NCBI GenBank assembly: GCA_947462335.1
Contig: OX381710.1
Span: 25,823,772-25,887,771 of the forward strand
Reading direction: 5' to 3'
DNA: 64,000 nt
Source: Harmothoe impar
Lineage: Eukaryota; Annelida; Polychaeta; Phyllodocida; Polynoidae
Part shown: positions 23,700-35,168 of the stretch, in pieces
Layout of the letters: the number at the start of each line of letters is the position of its first letter
Numbering within the stretch: position 1 is the stretch's first letter
The notes under the pieces: model-generated
What the model saw: the letters and a program-made list of their open reading frames with translations, nothing else
Databases searched by the model: none
What the model was told of the DNA's origin: nothing
Translations under genes and position numbers: made by a program

Positions 23700-26422
23700 A
23701 GTCATTTCGACTACTTCCTTAATGAGAGTATGTTACCCTTAACTATGCATGTCTATCAGTAGAGTTGATCGTAGTGCAGTAACCCTCCAGTAACCCAGCA
23801 TGACCCATGTGAACTAACTAGCTCCTGGAGGAGGTAAGGGGCATGGCATTATATTTATACACGTTACCCCGAGTTGTGTAACGGGGGTGATTTGGGGTAC
23901 CTCGTGACGTAATAGTGTGTTTAGAATAACAAATAACAGACCAACAACAGATCCAGTACTTGTGAGTGGGGGAGGGGGGTGAGGGGGGTATGGAGGGTAA
24001 ATAGGCGTATGTCAGGAACATACGGCCACTGGAGAGTTTGGCAGGTTGGTAAACAAATTAAATCTAGACTGGAAATCGGGGCTATTTGGGTAAATTGATT
24101 ATACTAGAAGAGGTAAACATTATCCTAGGAAATGCACTTTTCGTCGAGGTTACTTGCTATTTGTGACTTGTATTGGGTATACTCATCATGACTACAGCTA
24201 TATGGTACTAGTATATGGGAATATTACAGACTTGTGGTGGATGGATGTATCATTAGAAATCATTAAATGAATGGGCTTTCCTGCTCCTATACATTTCTTT
24301 GTAGTCGATCCACAACATAGATGTATGAAAGTCATTAGAAATCAGCAGGGTGGTTTATCTGAGCTCATTTGCTTATTTAGCCTGTGGTCAGGTGGTGTAG
24401 ATGCAATCCTGTATCAGCACACCCACTGTGTATGGGAGTCTTTGTTCCCGTTTACTTTATTAATGCCTCGCTGGTTTATCCCCTGCCTCTGTATGTATTG
24501 ACACACATAAATCACCTTTGTATTGTTCATATCTATAAGTACTTCCTGATTTATTTTGCTCTATACTAATACTCTTTTACACTTATATCTGATTGTGGCA
24601 GCCGCCTGTGACATCTCCATCCAGCCGTGTAATGGGGTTATGTACCGCTAAACTGGGGCACTGTGCCGCGAGTAATAGCCTCACATATTACATGCAATCA
24701 GTTTTAAGTTATAGCTTATAGTGTATCCATTAGTACATGGAATTTCCCTTCAAGAACTGCACTGTAGTCAGCAACTTTAATCAATGCCCACAGCAGAGTA
24801 GAGTAGAAATGTGATTCATTTCAACGCTGGCCGATCTTAAGGCTAAAATCCTGCCCCATGCAGCAAGAGTCTAAGTGGAGGGTACCAAGTGGAGAGAGGC
24901 TCGGTACTCCGGGCCATATATTTCTATGTATCCCTACTTAATGCCTAATACTCTCTCTCTGTCTGTATGTCTCTATCCATCTCCCTGTCTTTGACTCTTT
25001 GTCTGCATATTAGTCTCCGTCTCTGTCTGTCTCTGTCTTTGTCTCTCTCCCTCACCCCCACCCATGCCCCCCGGTGGCTTTCCTTGGTACACAAACACAC
25101 CGATCATATAAATACCTTCGACAGAAATTGTTCACTCTTGCTGGTGGGCTGTTGTGGAATATATGTGAACGTGGTGTTGATCTTATAACACACTGTGTGC
25201 AGTTCACATTGATAAAACCGTTGAGTCATCGATAAGTCAATATAGTTCAGCCTCTCACACATTCATACATGTAACAGGGGCCGGAGGTATTGAACTCTTT
25301 CACTCCAGTGAAATGTGGCTGACAAAAAGGCCAATACAGCTGTGCCAATAGTATGGATCTGGGGGTTGTCCTTTTTCCCCATCGCATGACATTCAGGGAG
25401 TCGGGGTGGACATGTTTTGCCCTTAAACACATTTATCTAGTAAAGCTCAGATGCTCTCTTTTTGCTGAAATCAAGTCTTACGAGCGCTAGAAGGACAACG
25501 GACAACCCGGAGTGAAAACGTCTAGGTTATACGCAGATTCGGGATTTGGGATTTCTTTCCACAAAAGAGATTTATCTTAAATTGGGTAACTGTGGATTAC
25601 CCAGCCCCCATTGTTGCGCCTCTACTTCCGGCTGGAGCTGATTTACAATAGAGACTTCCTGTCGGCCGGCTACCAGCAGACTTCCGGCTAGAACAAGTTG
25701 ACCAATCTGACCACCTGTTACACTTATAAATACAATAGCGCATGAGTCTTTACACAAATATACAAGTATCTACTTATGTAAAGAAAGGAGAACTCGATGA
25801 ATAAAAAAAAGAGAGTCAATTTGATGTCTACGTGGTGCATAGTATATGCACTACTTTGCAACTTTGATCCTGATACAAAAGCTGATAGTATGGGTAAAAT
25901 TACGTAGATTGCTGCCATAGTAGCATTGGGAGTAGGGAGTTTTGTCTGATTGGAGATTTGCTCTTCACATTCTCTGAAGCAGCTGTACTAATGTGGCAGT
26001 CCGTGAAAACATTTATATAGTTTGATTGAGCCAGTGTCTAGGTGACAATTCCATATACTACTGACTACCCGGACATCATCTTCCCTGTCTTACATCGGTT
26101 GCGTTATGGACACGTAGTGTCATCGTGACTATATCGTCTGTTCTCTGGGTATTTGCATGTTTCCATGTATATAAACTTCACGTTAACGCTCATACACATT
26201 CACTTAAACAAGACATATATGGGCACATCATTAAATGATCCTATTCTGTGTAGCCCCCCACCCCAACTCCCACTATCTACCTTTCTTATTTTTTGTCTCG
26301 ATATGTGAGAACATAAATAACGCTATTACCTTCAGTTTACCTGAGTACTGGATAGTGTGAGTTATTTACATTATGATCTATGGAGCAGCAGCAGGCTCTT
26401 GAAAAGAGCAATATTTAGAGAG
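23700..26422. other. Unassigned sequence
   Basis: No exon, RNA gene or clear repeat family is recognised. Low-complexity TCTG-type sequence lies at about 24950-25055. Open frames here are short and lack splice context. Confidence 0.35.
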
Positions 26423-28067
26423 TTTAATTCATACAATTACTGAAAGCTACAACATGATTTTTTATCTTGTACAATGTCTCTGGACATGGAAAAGTGATGT
26501 TGTACAAGCAATATCTCGTGCAGGCACATAGAAAACTGCACTTCTATATAATGTGTCACTTCAAACTTTGGTATTTTTTTTAAAGCTTGAAAACATACAA
26601 ACCAGGCTTTGCTAGCACCGATATTGACCTTAGAAAAATTCTAATGGTACCTACCCCCCCTTAATTGGATCCAAGGATCACATTGAGACAACCCTCATGT
26701 TGCTAAGACAAGTGCTTGCTTAGCAATGGCCGTTTTTGCATAGCAACGGGTAGTGTCAGAGCTATGAAAACATACAAACCAGACTTTGCTAGCACAGGTA
26801 TTGACATTAGAAGAATTTTGATGGTACCTACGCCCCTGAATTGGATCCAAGGATCACATTAAGACAGCCCTCATGTTGCTAGGACAACTGGTTGCCTAGC
26901 AACAGCAGTCTTACCATAGCAACAGGCCCGATCAAAATGTTACCAATGTTCATACAATAATAAATTTAAAAAATGCCATGTCTATCAACCGGCACAATAG
27001 GTGGGAATAACAGGGATTACCTACCCCCAGTGTACAGATCCTGAGGATTCTATTGCAACTATTGTTATTTTGCTAGGACCCCTCTGTTATCTAGCAACAA
27101 CAATTACAAACAATCCATGCCTACCAACCAGCACAATAGGGGGAATAGAAGGTTTTTGGCCATACTAACCACCAGTATACAGACCCTGGGGATTCTATTG
27201 GAACTATTGTCATTTTGCTAGGAGCACTTGGTTACCTAGCAACAGCAATTCCAAACATTCCATGCCTAGCAACTGGCACAATATCTGACCTTCTGCCCTA
27301 ATGCATCTGTCATCCATTGCATTATCTTAGGGCTGAGGTGTGAATAGGAGGCATTGACAATGCTCACTGACCTTTATGTTAGGATTTGGCATAAATATCT
27401 TATAATGTAGTAATGCAACAGGAAATATACTCAGCAACATTCATTAACTTCTAGCAACAAGATTTGATTGTAAGCACAGCATCACTGATATACGGTAATA
27501 TTGTGTTTTGGCGCCCCAACGGTTATTGCCTTCGATATCCTGTTACCAACAAGCCTAAATACCGTATAGCTTACACTCTACTATTCTTGCTGTTACCCCC
27601 ATCCCCTAATCAAGACAGGTGGCTATTGGAGGCCTGGTACTTATTATTTCTAAAGGGGCCTTGGGTAGAGAAATTTTGAAAATCCCTGTCAGGCCAAAGT
27701 GACTGTGAGATCTGCTCCACTACAAGTGTTATAGCTAACTCCCACATTCACACCTGTCCTCTATGTATCAAAGGCTTACTGACAACGGTGTCTCCTGTTC
27801 AGATGGGTATCTAGTTGGTATATGCAATTGGTGATGGGGTAGCCTTCAAAGAAAACTGCAAATTAACAAGAGGTGCCTATTAAATTCAGAACATGTTTAC
27901 CCCCACCTAAACGCTTCATTATTGTGTACCACTTGATCCATTCAACAGTTTTTGATCCCAACATTACACATCAAAGATTATGCTACTGACGATTACAGCC
28001 CCCTCAACTTATCGTGGGGTAGGAGTTTGATTCTTGATACTTAAGAACCAATAATGATTATACATAA

Positions 28068-28425
28068 TCAGTGTTGCCGAAAACTTTTTCTCAGCGCAGG
28101 CCAAAGTGGCCTGCGTCTTGGCATCTTACGCAGGCCATTTCCTTCTCACGCAGGCCATATGAATTTTCATAATTCAAGGTACTTTTATAAACTTCATTAT
28201 AAGTTATTACTACTACAAAAACTTAAAAGAAATTGAAAAAAAAATTCAATTCTACATATATGGCCCTATCTTCCCTTCTAACTGGCCGATTTGAAAAATT
28301 CTTTCACCATTAGAAAGCTGAGATCATGGCAGGCCATTGGGGCCTGCGTCCTTAGACCCTACGCCGGCCAATAAGATTCTACGCCGGCAAAAGCCGGCGT
28401 GCCGGCGTTATTTCGGCAACACTGA
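28068..28425. mobile_element. Nested MITE with TAA target duplication (Harbinger-like)
   Basis: The 15-bp ends TCAGTGTTGCCGAAA are perfectly inverted at 28068-28082 and 28411-28425, flanked by TAA on both sides (28065-28067, 28426-28428). A 3-bp TWA duplication is typical of PIF/Harbinger. The inside repeats cgcaggcc and gccggc motifs as small inverted repeats. No coding sequence. It was inserted into the composite element above. Confidence 0.65.
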
Positions 28426-28649
28426 TAATACTGAATTAATGAACCAGAGGTAATCATCTATTACTGTCATGCCTATGCAGAGGGAGCAGGGCGTGCAGGG
28501 GGAGGGAGGAGTGGAGAAGTAATGATGAGGGATAGGACAGCAGAAGGAGATCTCCCACTATTTCCATCATCATCATTGCTTTTATAATACTGAAATTCCT
28601 GCTATTACTTTTGTTGGGGGTTGCCTATAGGTGAAAAACATTTCCTAGA

Positions 28650-28730
28650 ACTGCCAGGAATTGAACCTAGGCCACCCTATCCTGATTCTGGAATGTTAAC
28701 CATAACACCCCAGTTCCTTGGCTGTCTACC
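28650..28730 (-). repeat. Possible tRNA-derived SINE head
   Basis: On the minus strand, GGTTCAATTCC at 28667-28657 is close to the RNA polymerase III B box (GGTTCGANTCC). Upstream of it, a GGTGTTATGGTTAACATT segment loosely resembles an A box. The spacing is that of a tRNA. I cannot fold a convincing complete tRNA, so a tRNA-derived SINE fragment is more likely than a functional gene. Confidence 0.3.
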
Positions 28731-29719
28731 TACACATGTTCCACATCACTGGATCGGTACAGGAGGGGAACAGTGGCTACCAGAGCAAGCCTACCAGGCA
28801 TGGAGATTACTGATTTCCTAGAGTACACCTCATCACCTTCAGCTTAATCTTGCACCATACCCATCTAACCCATCATTGAGCAGACTTAATGCTTAACTTT
28901 AACTGGCTGTAATGGGGACCAACCTATTCCTCCAACTACCAACCGCCAGTAGGTGGCCAATCTCCAGCTAGTTGGAATGCTCCAACCATATTGTCAACAT
29001 TCTGCCCAATTCATCGCAGTAGTTTTACTGAACTACCGCATTTTATAGAACTGCTCTCTGCCTCTCCACACACTGCAGCAAATTACCACTAGAACATCTC
29101 TGAAATGCATCCCTAAATTTCCCCCTTCAGAAATCCTTAAGACTTCCCAGAAAGTTTTCCCAGGATACCCCTGCCCCTTCTCAACACACTACAGAAATAT
29201 TCTACAAGGCACATTACAACCAGTTGATCCAGATTCCTTAAAACAATACTCTGGCAGTCTGTACACATATCTGAATGGTCCCATTCTATTTCTGTGAAGT
29301 TTTGTAGCCATTAAAATCTTTTGTAGGGATTTATTATGATGATTTCGAGTGGCTAGGTACAATTGTGTTATGGTTGATTGATAAATATCAATGATGCAGT
29401 GCTCTGAAGAAAATCCTGTTGCTGCTAAGAATAAATGAATGTTACTAGGCATATTTCTGGTTGCAGGACAAAATCCAAATAATCTTGAATATAAAAATTC
29501 AATCCACTGGTAATTGATTCTGGCTAAATCAATATCCACTTTGTATCATATGTGTCTATGTATGTAGTTCCCAGCCTTGGTTGCTAATCAAATCTATTAT
29601 TGCTAAATACTGCACTAACAGCAGGCTCTTAACATCATTGGACTTAATATTTTATCAATTATAAGGCACATTAGAATTATTTGACATTCACCAATTCTGA
29701 AATGAGAGCGAAACTTCCA

Positions 29720-30092
29720 AGTCAGCATTGGTCCCTGGGGCCCATATGTGTTTTACTTGTGCCAGCTGGGCTCGCCCATATCTGGGTTATGGTCTTTTTT
29801 TCCAGGGCTACCAGTGGGAGCCCAGATGTGTCAGCCCACAAAAACTTTTTTTCCATGAATGCATTGTAAATATTTCGAAACATACTGACATCTGATTCCT
29901 TCCAGAAATTACCATTTATTGTACATCTTTATAGTTTGTGATAAATCTGGGCTAGGGCTGGGCACTAGTAATCTGGGCTGACCCATCTGGGCTCCCAATG
30001 ATAGCCCTAGACAAAAAGGACCAAAACCCAGGGTGGGCAAATCAGCTTGCCCAAGTAAAAACACATATGGGCCCCTTTAAGCAATGTTGACT
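29720..30092. mobile_element. Nested foldback MITE
   Basis: The ends AGTCAGCATTG and (inverted) AGTCAACATTG are followed on both sides by GGGCCCATATGTGTTTTACT. Further inverted blocks follow inside, such as ctgggttatggtc/ctgggttttggtc and gggagcccagatg. The two arms nearly meet in the centre, so most of the element would fold. It is non-coding and lies inside the composite element. Confidence 0.6.
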
Positions 30093-31544
30093 GGGTTATT
30101 ACTGCACATATTTATCAACCGTGTTATATTCTAATATCTTTACATTCTAGTATAGAATATATTATTAATACAGTATCAATTGTTACCATTGTATGAAAAT
30201 GTTTAACCTCAAGAGAGCACATAGTTTGTATAATCAACATGCTTTGAATTATACCTAGTGCAATTATTTGCTTAGCTCTTGAACGGCCCTTTGCAATGCA
30301 AAAATGGTCATCGCTAGGCAACCACTTATCCTAGCAACATGAGAGTTGCCTCAATGTGATCTTTGGATCCAATTCTGGGGGAGTAGGTACCATCAAAATC
30401 TTTATAAGGTCAATATTTGTGCTTGCAAAGTCTGGTTTGTATGTTTTCATAGCTCCAACACCTCCGTTGCTATGCAAAAATGGCTGTTGCTAGGCAACTG
30501 CTTATCCTAGCAACATGAGGGTTGCCTGAATGTGATCCTTGGATCCAATTCATGGGGATAGGTACCATTAGAATTTTGCTAATGTCAATATCTGTGCTAG
30601 CAAAGTCTGGTTGATATGTTTTCATAGCTCCGACACTGCCCGCTACTATGTGAAAACGCTTGTTGCTAAGCAGGCACTTATCCTAGAAACATAAGGGTTG
30701 TCTCAATGTGATCCTTGGATCAATTCAGGGGGAATAGGTACCATTAGAATTTTGCTAATGTCAATAACTGTGCCAGCAAAGTCTGGTTTGTATGTTTTCA
30801 TGGCTCTGACACTACCCGTTGCTATGCAAAAACGGCCGTTGCTAAGCAAGCACTTGTCCTAGCAACATGAGGGTTGTCTCAATGTGATCCTTGGATCCAA
30901 TTAAGGGGGGGTAGGTACCATTAGAATTTTTCTAAGGTCAATATCAGTGCTAGCAAAGCCTGGTTTGTATGTTTTCAAGCTTTAAAAAAAATACCAAAAT
31001 TTGAAGTGACACATCATATAGAAGTGCAGTTTTCTATGTGCCTGCACGAGATATAGCTTGTACAACATCACTTTTCCATGTCCAGAGACATTGTACAAGA
31101 TAAAAAATCATGTTGTAGCTTTCAGTAATTGTATGAATTAAATCACTTCTGAGGCCACCCTTGCTGCTGCTCTAATATGGATGTTGGGAGATGCAATGTT
31201 CAGGCAACAGACGGTTGAGTCAGAATGTGCACCATGTTGTCTGCAAATTGTTTTGTTTTTTATAAATGGTGGTGGTAAACCAGCGCCCAGTTTGGTGTGA
31301 GACCTGTGGTCAGTGAGACTAGCTTGGTAATTAAAAGAGAATACAGCTGTGCCATTGGTTTTACCGAAGAATTTCACACATCCCCTCCCCCGTGAGACAA
31401 CACATTCCCGTATTTCACGACGTTATGACGTCATAATAATGGCGGTTTGTTTAAATTTGAACGGCATAGAAAGAAGCTATTTTAGCTACTTTAGCCCCCC
31501 CTATAATAATTAATTTGAATCGAAAAACATGGGGGAAAAAAATA

Positions 31545-31704
31545 ACACAAAGGCACACTCATTTAGGTCTGTTGCTTGGGTTATTTCACTTGTTGAAGGT
31601 AGGGGCTGCATTTCAATCGGCCTGTGGCCTCGTGATATGCAGCCCACCTTCAACTCGTGAAATAACCCAGCCAGCAGACCAAAACTCGTGAACCTTTGTC
31701 TATA
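31545..31704. mobile_element. Foldback element, aaataac/cgtgaa family
   Basis: Two arms of about 65 bases flank a short centre. The left arm includes GGTCTGTTGCTTGGGTTATT and the right arm its approximate complement aataacccagccagcagacc. The centre reads CTGTGGCCTCGTG (31622-31634). The outer ends resemble tagacaaagg. A structurally matching element is at 52784-52941. Confidence 0.55.
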
Positions 31705-31778
31705 TACCTGTGGTCAGTGTGCCCAGTTTGGTGTTATACCTGTGGTCAGTGAGAACAAAGGATGTGTTGTACAAGTTA

Positions 31779-31880
31779 TGGCCACTAGAGGGCTCAGCGG
31801 AACTTCCGGTTTCCGGCCACCACCTGGCCGCAGGTCACCAGAGGGCGGGGGGGGGGGGTAATGGGGACAACACCATCAAG
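31779..31880 (+). promoter_or_regulatory. Possible promoter and first exon with CTCF-like and ETS-like motifs
   Basis: Within 100 bp are two same-strand CTCF-like cores (CCACTAGAGGGCTCA at 31782-31796 and TCACCAGAGGGCGGG at 31835-31849). Between them is AACTTCCGGTTTCCGG, which contains ETS-type GGAA sites on the complement. An ATG at 31861 in a good initiation context (G at -3 and +4) is followed after 20 bases by a GTGAGG donor at 31881. This could be a small first exon, a non-coding exon of the gene at 40.3 kb, or chance. Motif matches are direct; function is inferred. Confidence 0.25.
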
Positions 31881-32149
31881 GTGAGGGTGTGCTAATGGGC
31901 CGGGAAGAATAGCACATGGGGGTGGGGGTAGGGGTACAGGAAGGTGAGGGCTTTATGTGTTAACGATTATAGAGGTGTTTGTAGGGGTGGGGTGGGGGTA
32001 TAAGAAGGTGCGTCCCACAGGAGGTAAGGGGTTGGGGTACGGTGATTACACTGCCATCAAATCGCCAATCCTTCATTGATCCGTTAAGGAAAGTGGACCA
32101 CAGTGGCAGGACAGATCTGCAACGGATTGGCGATCAACGCCTCAGAAGT

Positions 32150-32310
32150 CCATGTAAGGGGTTGATTCCAGGCTGGGGGTTCACGTAAAGGGTTCAGGTG
32201 GGTTGGAGGGATGTCAAGGCCGGGGGCTAGGTAAGAAGTTGAGGTAGATTAGAGGAAGGGCCAGGTAAGGGGTTGAGGTAAGTTAGAGGGAGGACTAGGG
32301 TTGAGGCTAG
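32150..32310. repeat. Degenerate purine-rich minisatellite
   Basis: A unit like aggtaaggggttgaggtag(a/g)ttagag recurs three to four times with drift. The preceding 200 bp repeats ggggtggg(t)-type blocks. Not coding. Confidence 0.45.
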
Positions 32311-33254
32311 AGGTCATCAGATGAATCTGTCCTATGTACTACATTGGTTACGTCTGTGGCCAGGTGTTGATGATGCAGATGTGTGACGTCCTTCAGGGAC
32401 GTCCTCCTCTATAGAGTAAAAGTAGCAACAAATTAACATTAGTATCTTGCATAACCTCGTGGTTAAAACTCCAATAACAGAGAACAGCAATTACTGTTTA
32501 TTATCAAAGTAATGCGTTATTTGGCTATACCTGTTCCATTTGATTAAACCCTGTGAGTGAAGTAAACAATACCGTTTTACTTCAAACTAGATTCCCCAAG
32601 CCTATAATGTTTGCAACTGGAAACGATACTTAGTCTGTATACGAGTTGGCGTTTTATGCATAGCAAGGAATGAAAGAAATGTCAGAGAAGGAGCAAGACA
32701 GTTGCATCTAACCAGAGAGGCAGTCGTCCGCTACTGGAAAAAATGTCAAAAGAGTAACGGATATTTATCTTTCTTTATTGAACACTGACACAGTAAACAG
32801 AAATAGGATGGAGACTCTGTCCAGTCCAGCTCCCTCCACAGGCACACCTCCCCCGGGTGTATGTTTGCCGCGGGGTGTCCAGGGGCTGTGTGTGTGGGTG
32901 TGGGGGGGGGGGGGGTAGAGTGTCACATTGACCTAAAGATGGACATTGTGTGGCATGTAGCCCCGGTTCCCCTGTCAGAATTCCATCTCTGTTTAAAATA
33001 GTGCTGTCGGTTTGTTTGAATTGCCCCAGGCCGTGTGGTGGTGGTCATATTGGGTGCCTGGCCTTTGGGTCTGGTCAGTACTATTGGTCATAGAGCTGTG
33101 TGGTCTGGTGGGGGTGGTCTGGTGGGATGAGAGGGGGACATTGTCTGTCCGGATATTGGCATGCATTGTCTACCAGCAGCCGCATTGTGGTAGTGGCGCC
33201 ACCACGAATTGGTGGCCGTCTGCGGAACTACAAAGGGATGGGGACAGGGACCAG

Positions 33255-33325
33255 AGGTCAATGTGACCTCAATATGACCTCAGTACCTCCTGCATTTACC
33301 CTTTAGCCAGAGGTCAAGGTGACCT
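33255..33325. promoter_or_regulatory. Two perfect estrogen-response-element palindromes (copy 1)
   Basis: AGGTCAATGTGACCT (33255-33269) and AGGTCAAGGTGACCT (33311-33325) match the full palindrome AGGTCAnnnTGACCT. More half sites follow (aggtcaaag near 33356, aatgacctcc near 33371, aggtcagc near 33400). Binding by an estrogen-receptor-like or related nuclear receptor is inferred from the motif alone. Confidence 0.55.
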
Positions 33326-33927
33326 CAGTGACTTCTGTGCTGACCTCGGGACAGAGGTCAAAGATACCCCAATGACCTCCATATTGTCCCTCGTACAGAG
33401 GTCAGCTCAAAATGACATTTGAAAACTGTTTCATTGGATCCAATAATGCATGCGCTATACAAAATATATAATATGGCACATTAAGATCATCCTCGGCGCA
33501 TTCTCGTACTTCTACTCGCACCCTTTAGTGACCCCGCTACTGGCCTTTAGACAGAGCGCACTGTGACCGCAGTGATCTCTGTGCTAAGCTTCAGTTATGT
33601 GTTTAATACTTTCAATATCAGATTACCACCGTATGAAACCAATCATACGGGTCTGATGACTCTGTTTACTTTGCACTGGTCATATACTAGACTAAGAAAT
33701 CAAGACCACTTTTTTTCCTCCCGTTCTTTCTGGGGAAATACCAGACCTTGCTAGAAGAAGCATGTGAACAGTGTGTGGGCTCTAAATTATACTGGAATGA
33801 AGGGCAATAAAAGTAGAAACGTTAGCATGACCATACCAGATGTAGTATATCTGTTTTCACTCTGCACCGGGGAATAACAACTAAAAAACATATGCATACA
33901 ACCGAATCACAGTCTCCTATACACACA

Positions 33928-34034
33928 CAGAAAAGTGAGAGTCATTGTCGCTAAAACTACCCTCACCTGAGGGTCAGGCACTGTCTGACTCTCAGGTGAC
34001 GGTAGTTTTAGCGACAATGACTCTCACTTTTCTG
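33928..34034. repeat. 107-nt near-perfect hairpin (copy 1)
   Basis: The left arm (33928-33980) begins CAGAAAAGTGAGAGTCATTG. The right arm (33982-34034) is its reverse complement with about 3 mismatches in 53, separated by one base. Looser inverted similarity extends outward. It could be a palindromic MITE; if transcribed it would form long double-stranded RNA. No miRNA family is recognised. Confidence 0.75.
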
Positions 34035-34258
34035 AGGGTGTAGGCCATAATAGGGACTGTGGAGGTGGGGTGGGTGGGGCTGACCCAGTGCACAGGAACA
34101 ACACGTCGCAGACAATACCTGCAGATTGTCAACACATGACAAACACGTGTTCTGCAGTCTAGGCGTGCATTGTCTACCAGCAGCCGCATTGTGGTAGTGG
34201 CGCCACCACGAATTGGTGGCCGTCTGCGGAACTACAAAGGGATGGGGACAGGGACCAG

Positions 34259-34329
34259 AGGTCAATGTGACCTCAATATGACCTCAGTACCTCCTGCATT
34301 TACCCTTTAGCCAGAGGTCAAGGTGACCT
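34259..34329. promoter_or_regulatory. Two perfect estrogen-response-element palindromes (copy 2)
   Basis: The duplicate of the copy 1 sites lies at 34259-34273 and 34315-34329, giving four perfect palindromes within 1.1 kb. Confidence 0.55.
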
Positions 34330-34930
34330 CAGTGACTTCTGTGCTGACCTCGGGACAGAGGTCAAAGATACCCCAATGACCTCCATATTGTCCCTCGTAC
34401 AGAGGTCAGCTCAAAATGACATTTGAAAACTGTTTCATTGGATCCAATAATGCATGCGCTATACAAAATATATAATATGGCACATTAAGATCATCCTCGG
34501 CGCATTCTCGTACTTCTACTCGCACCCTTTAGTGACCCCGCTACTGGCCTTTAGACAGAGCGCACTGTGACCGCAGTGATCTCTGTGCTAAGCTTCAGTT
34601 ATGTGTTTAATACTTTCAATATCAGATTACCACCGTATGAAACCAATCATACGGGTCTGATGACTCTGTTTACTTTGCACTGGTCATATACTAGACTAAG
34701 AAATCAAGACCACTTTTTTCCTCCCGTTCTTTCTGGGGAAATACCAGACCTTGCTAGAAGAAGCATGTGAACAGTGTGTGGGCTCTAAATTATACTGGAA
34801 TGAAGGGCAATAAAAGTAGAAACGTTAGCATGACCATACCAGATGTAGTATATCTGTTTTCACTCTGCACCGGGGAATAACAACTAAAAAACATATGCAT
34901 ACAACCGAATCACAGTCTCCTATACACACA

Positions 34931-35037
34931 CAGAAAAGTGAGAGTCATTGTCGCTAAAACTACCCTCACCTGAGGGTCAGGCACTGTCTGACTCTCAGGT
35001 GACGGTAGTTTTAGCGACAATGACTCTCACTTTTCTG
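34931..35037. repeat. 107-nt near-perfect hairpin (copy 2)
   Basis: Duplicate of the hairpin at 33928-34034, offset by 1,003 bp, with the same arms and the same mismatches. Confidence 0.75.
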
Positions 35038-35168
35038 AGGGTGTAGGCCATAATAGGGACTGTGGAGGTGGGGTGGGTGGGGCTGACCCAGTGCACAGGA
35101 ACAACACGTCGCAGACAATACCTGCAGATTGTCAACACATGACAAACACGTGTTCTGCAGTCTAGGCG

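Larger units (their letters stand above)
26423..31142. mobile_element. Large composite inverted-repeat element, 4.7 kb
   Basis: The outer ends are inverted copies: TTTAATTCATACAATTAC on the left and its reverse complement ending at 31142. Near-identity extends inward for about 335 bp. Each arm then contains direct subrepeats of about 170 bp (two clear copies on the left at 26585-26940, four on the right at 30290-30960), each with a tagcaac motif and ggatccaaggatcacatt or its complement. A third set of about 125-bp repeats occupies 26950-27300. The interior (27300-30290) encodes no recognisable transposase and hosts nested elements at 28068-28425 and 29720-30092. No target duplication is certain. 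It resembles foldback elements with tandemly repeated arms. Confidence 0.6.
33162..35168. repeat. Near-perfect tandem duplication, 1,004 + 1,003 bp
   Basis: Copy 1 spans 33162-34165 and copy 2 spans 34166-35168, directly abutting. Read side by side I found only one difference: a one-base change in a T run near 33715/34719. Each copy carries a row of AGGTCA palindromes, a 107-nt hairpin and a small open frame (33563-33754 / 34567-34770) with no recognisable protein. The near-identity means a very recent duplication or an assembly artefact from two haplotypes. Confidence 0.92.
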
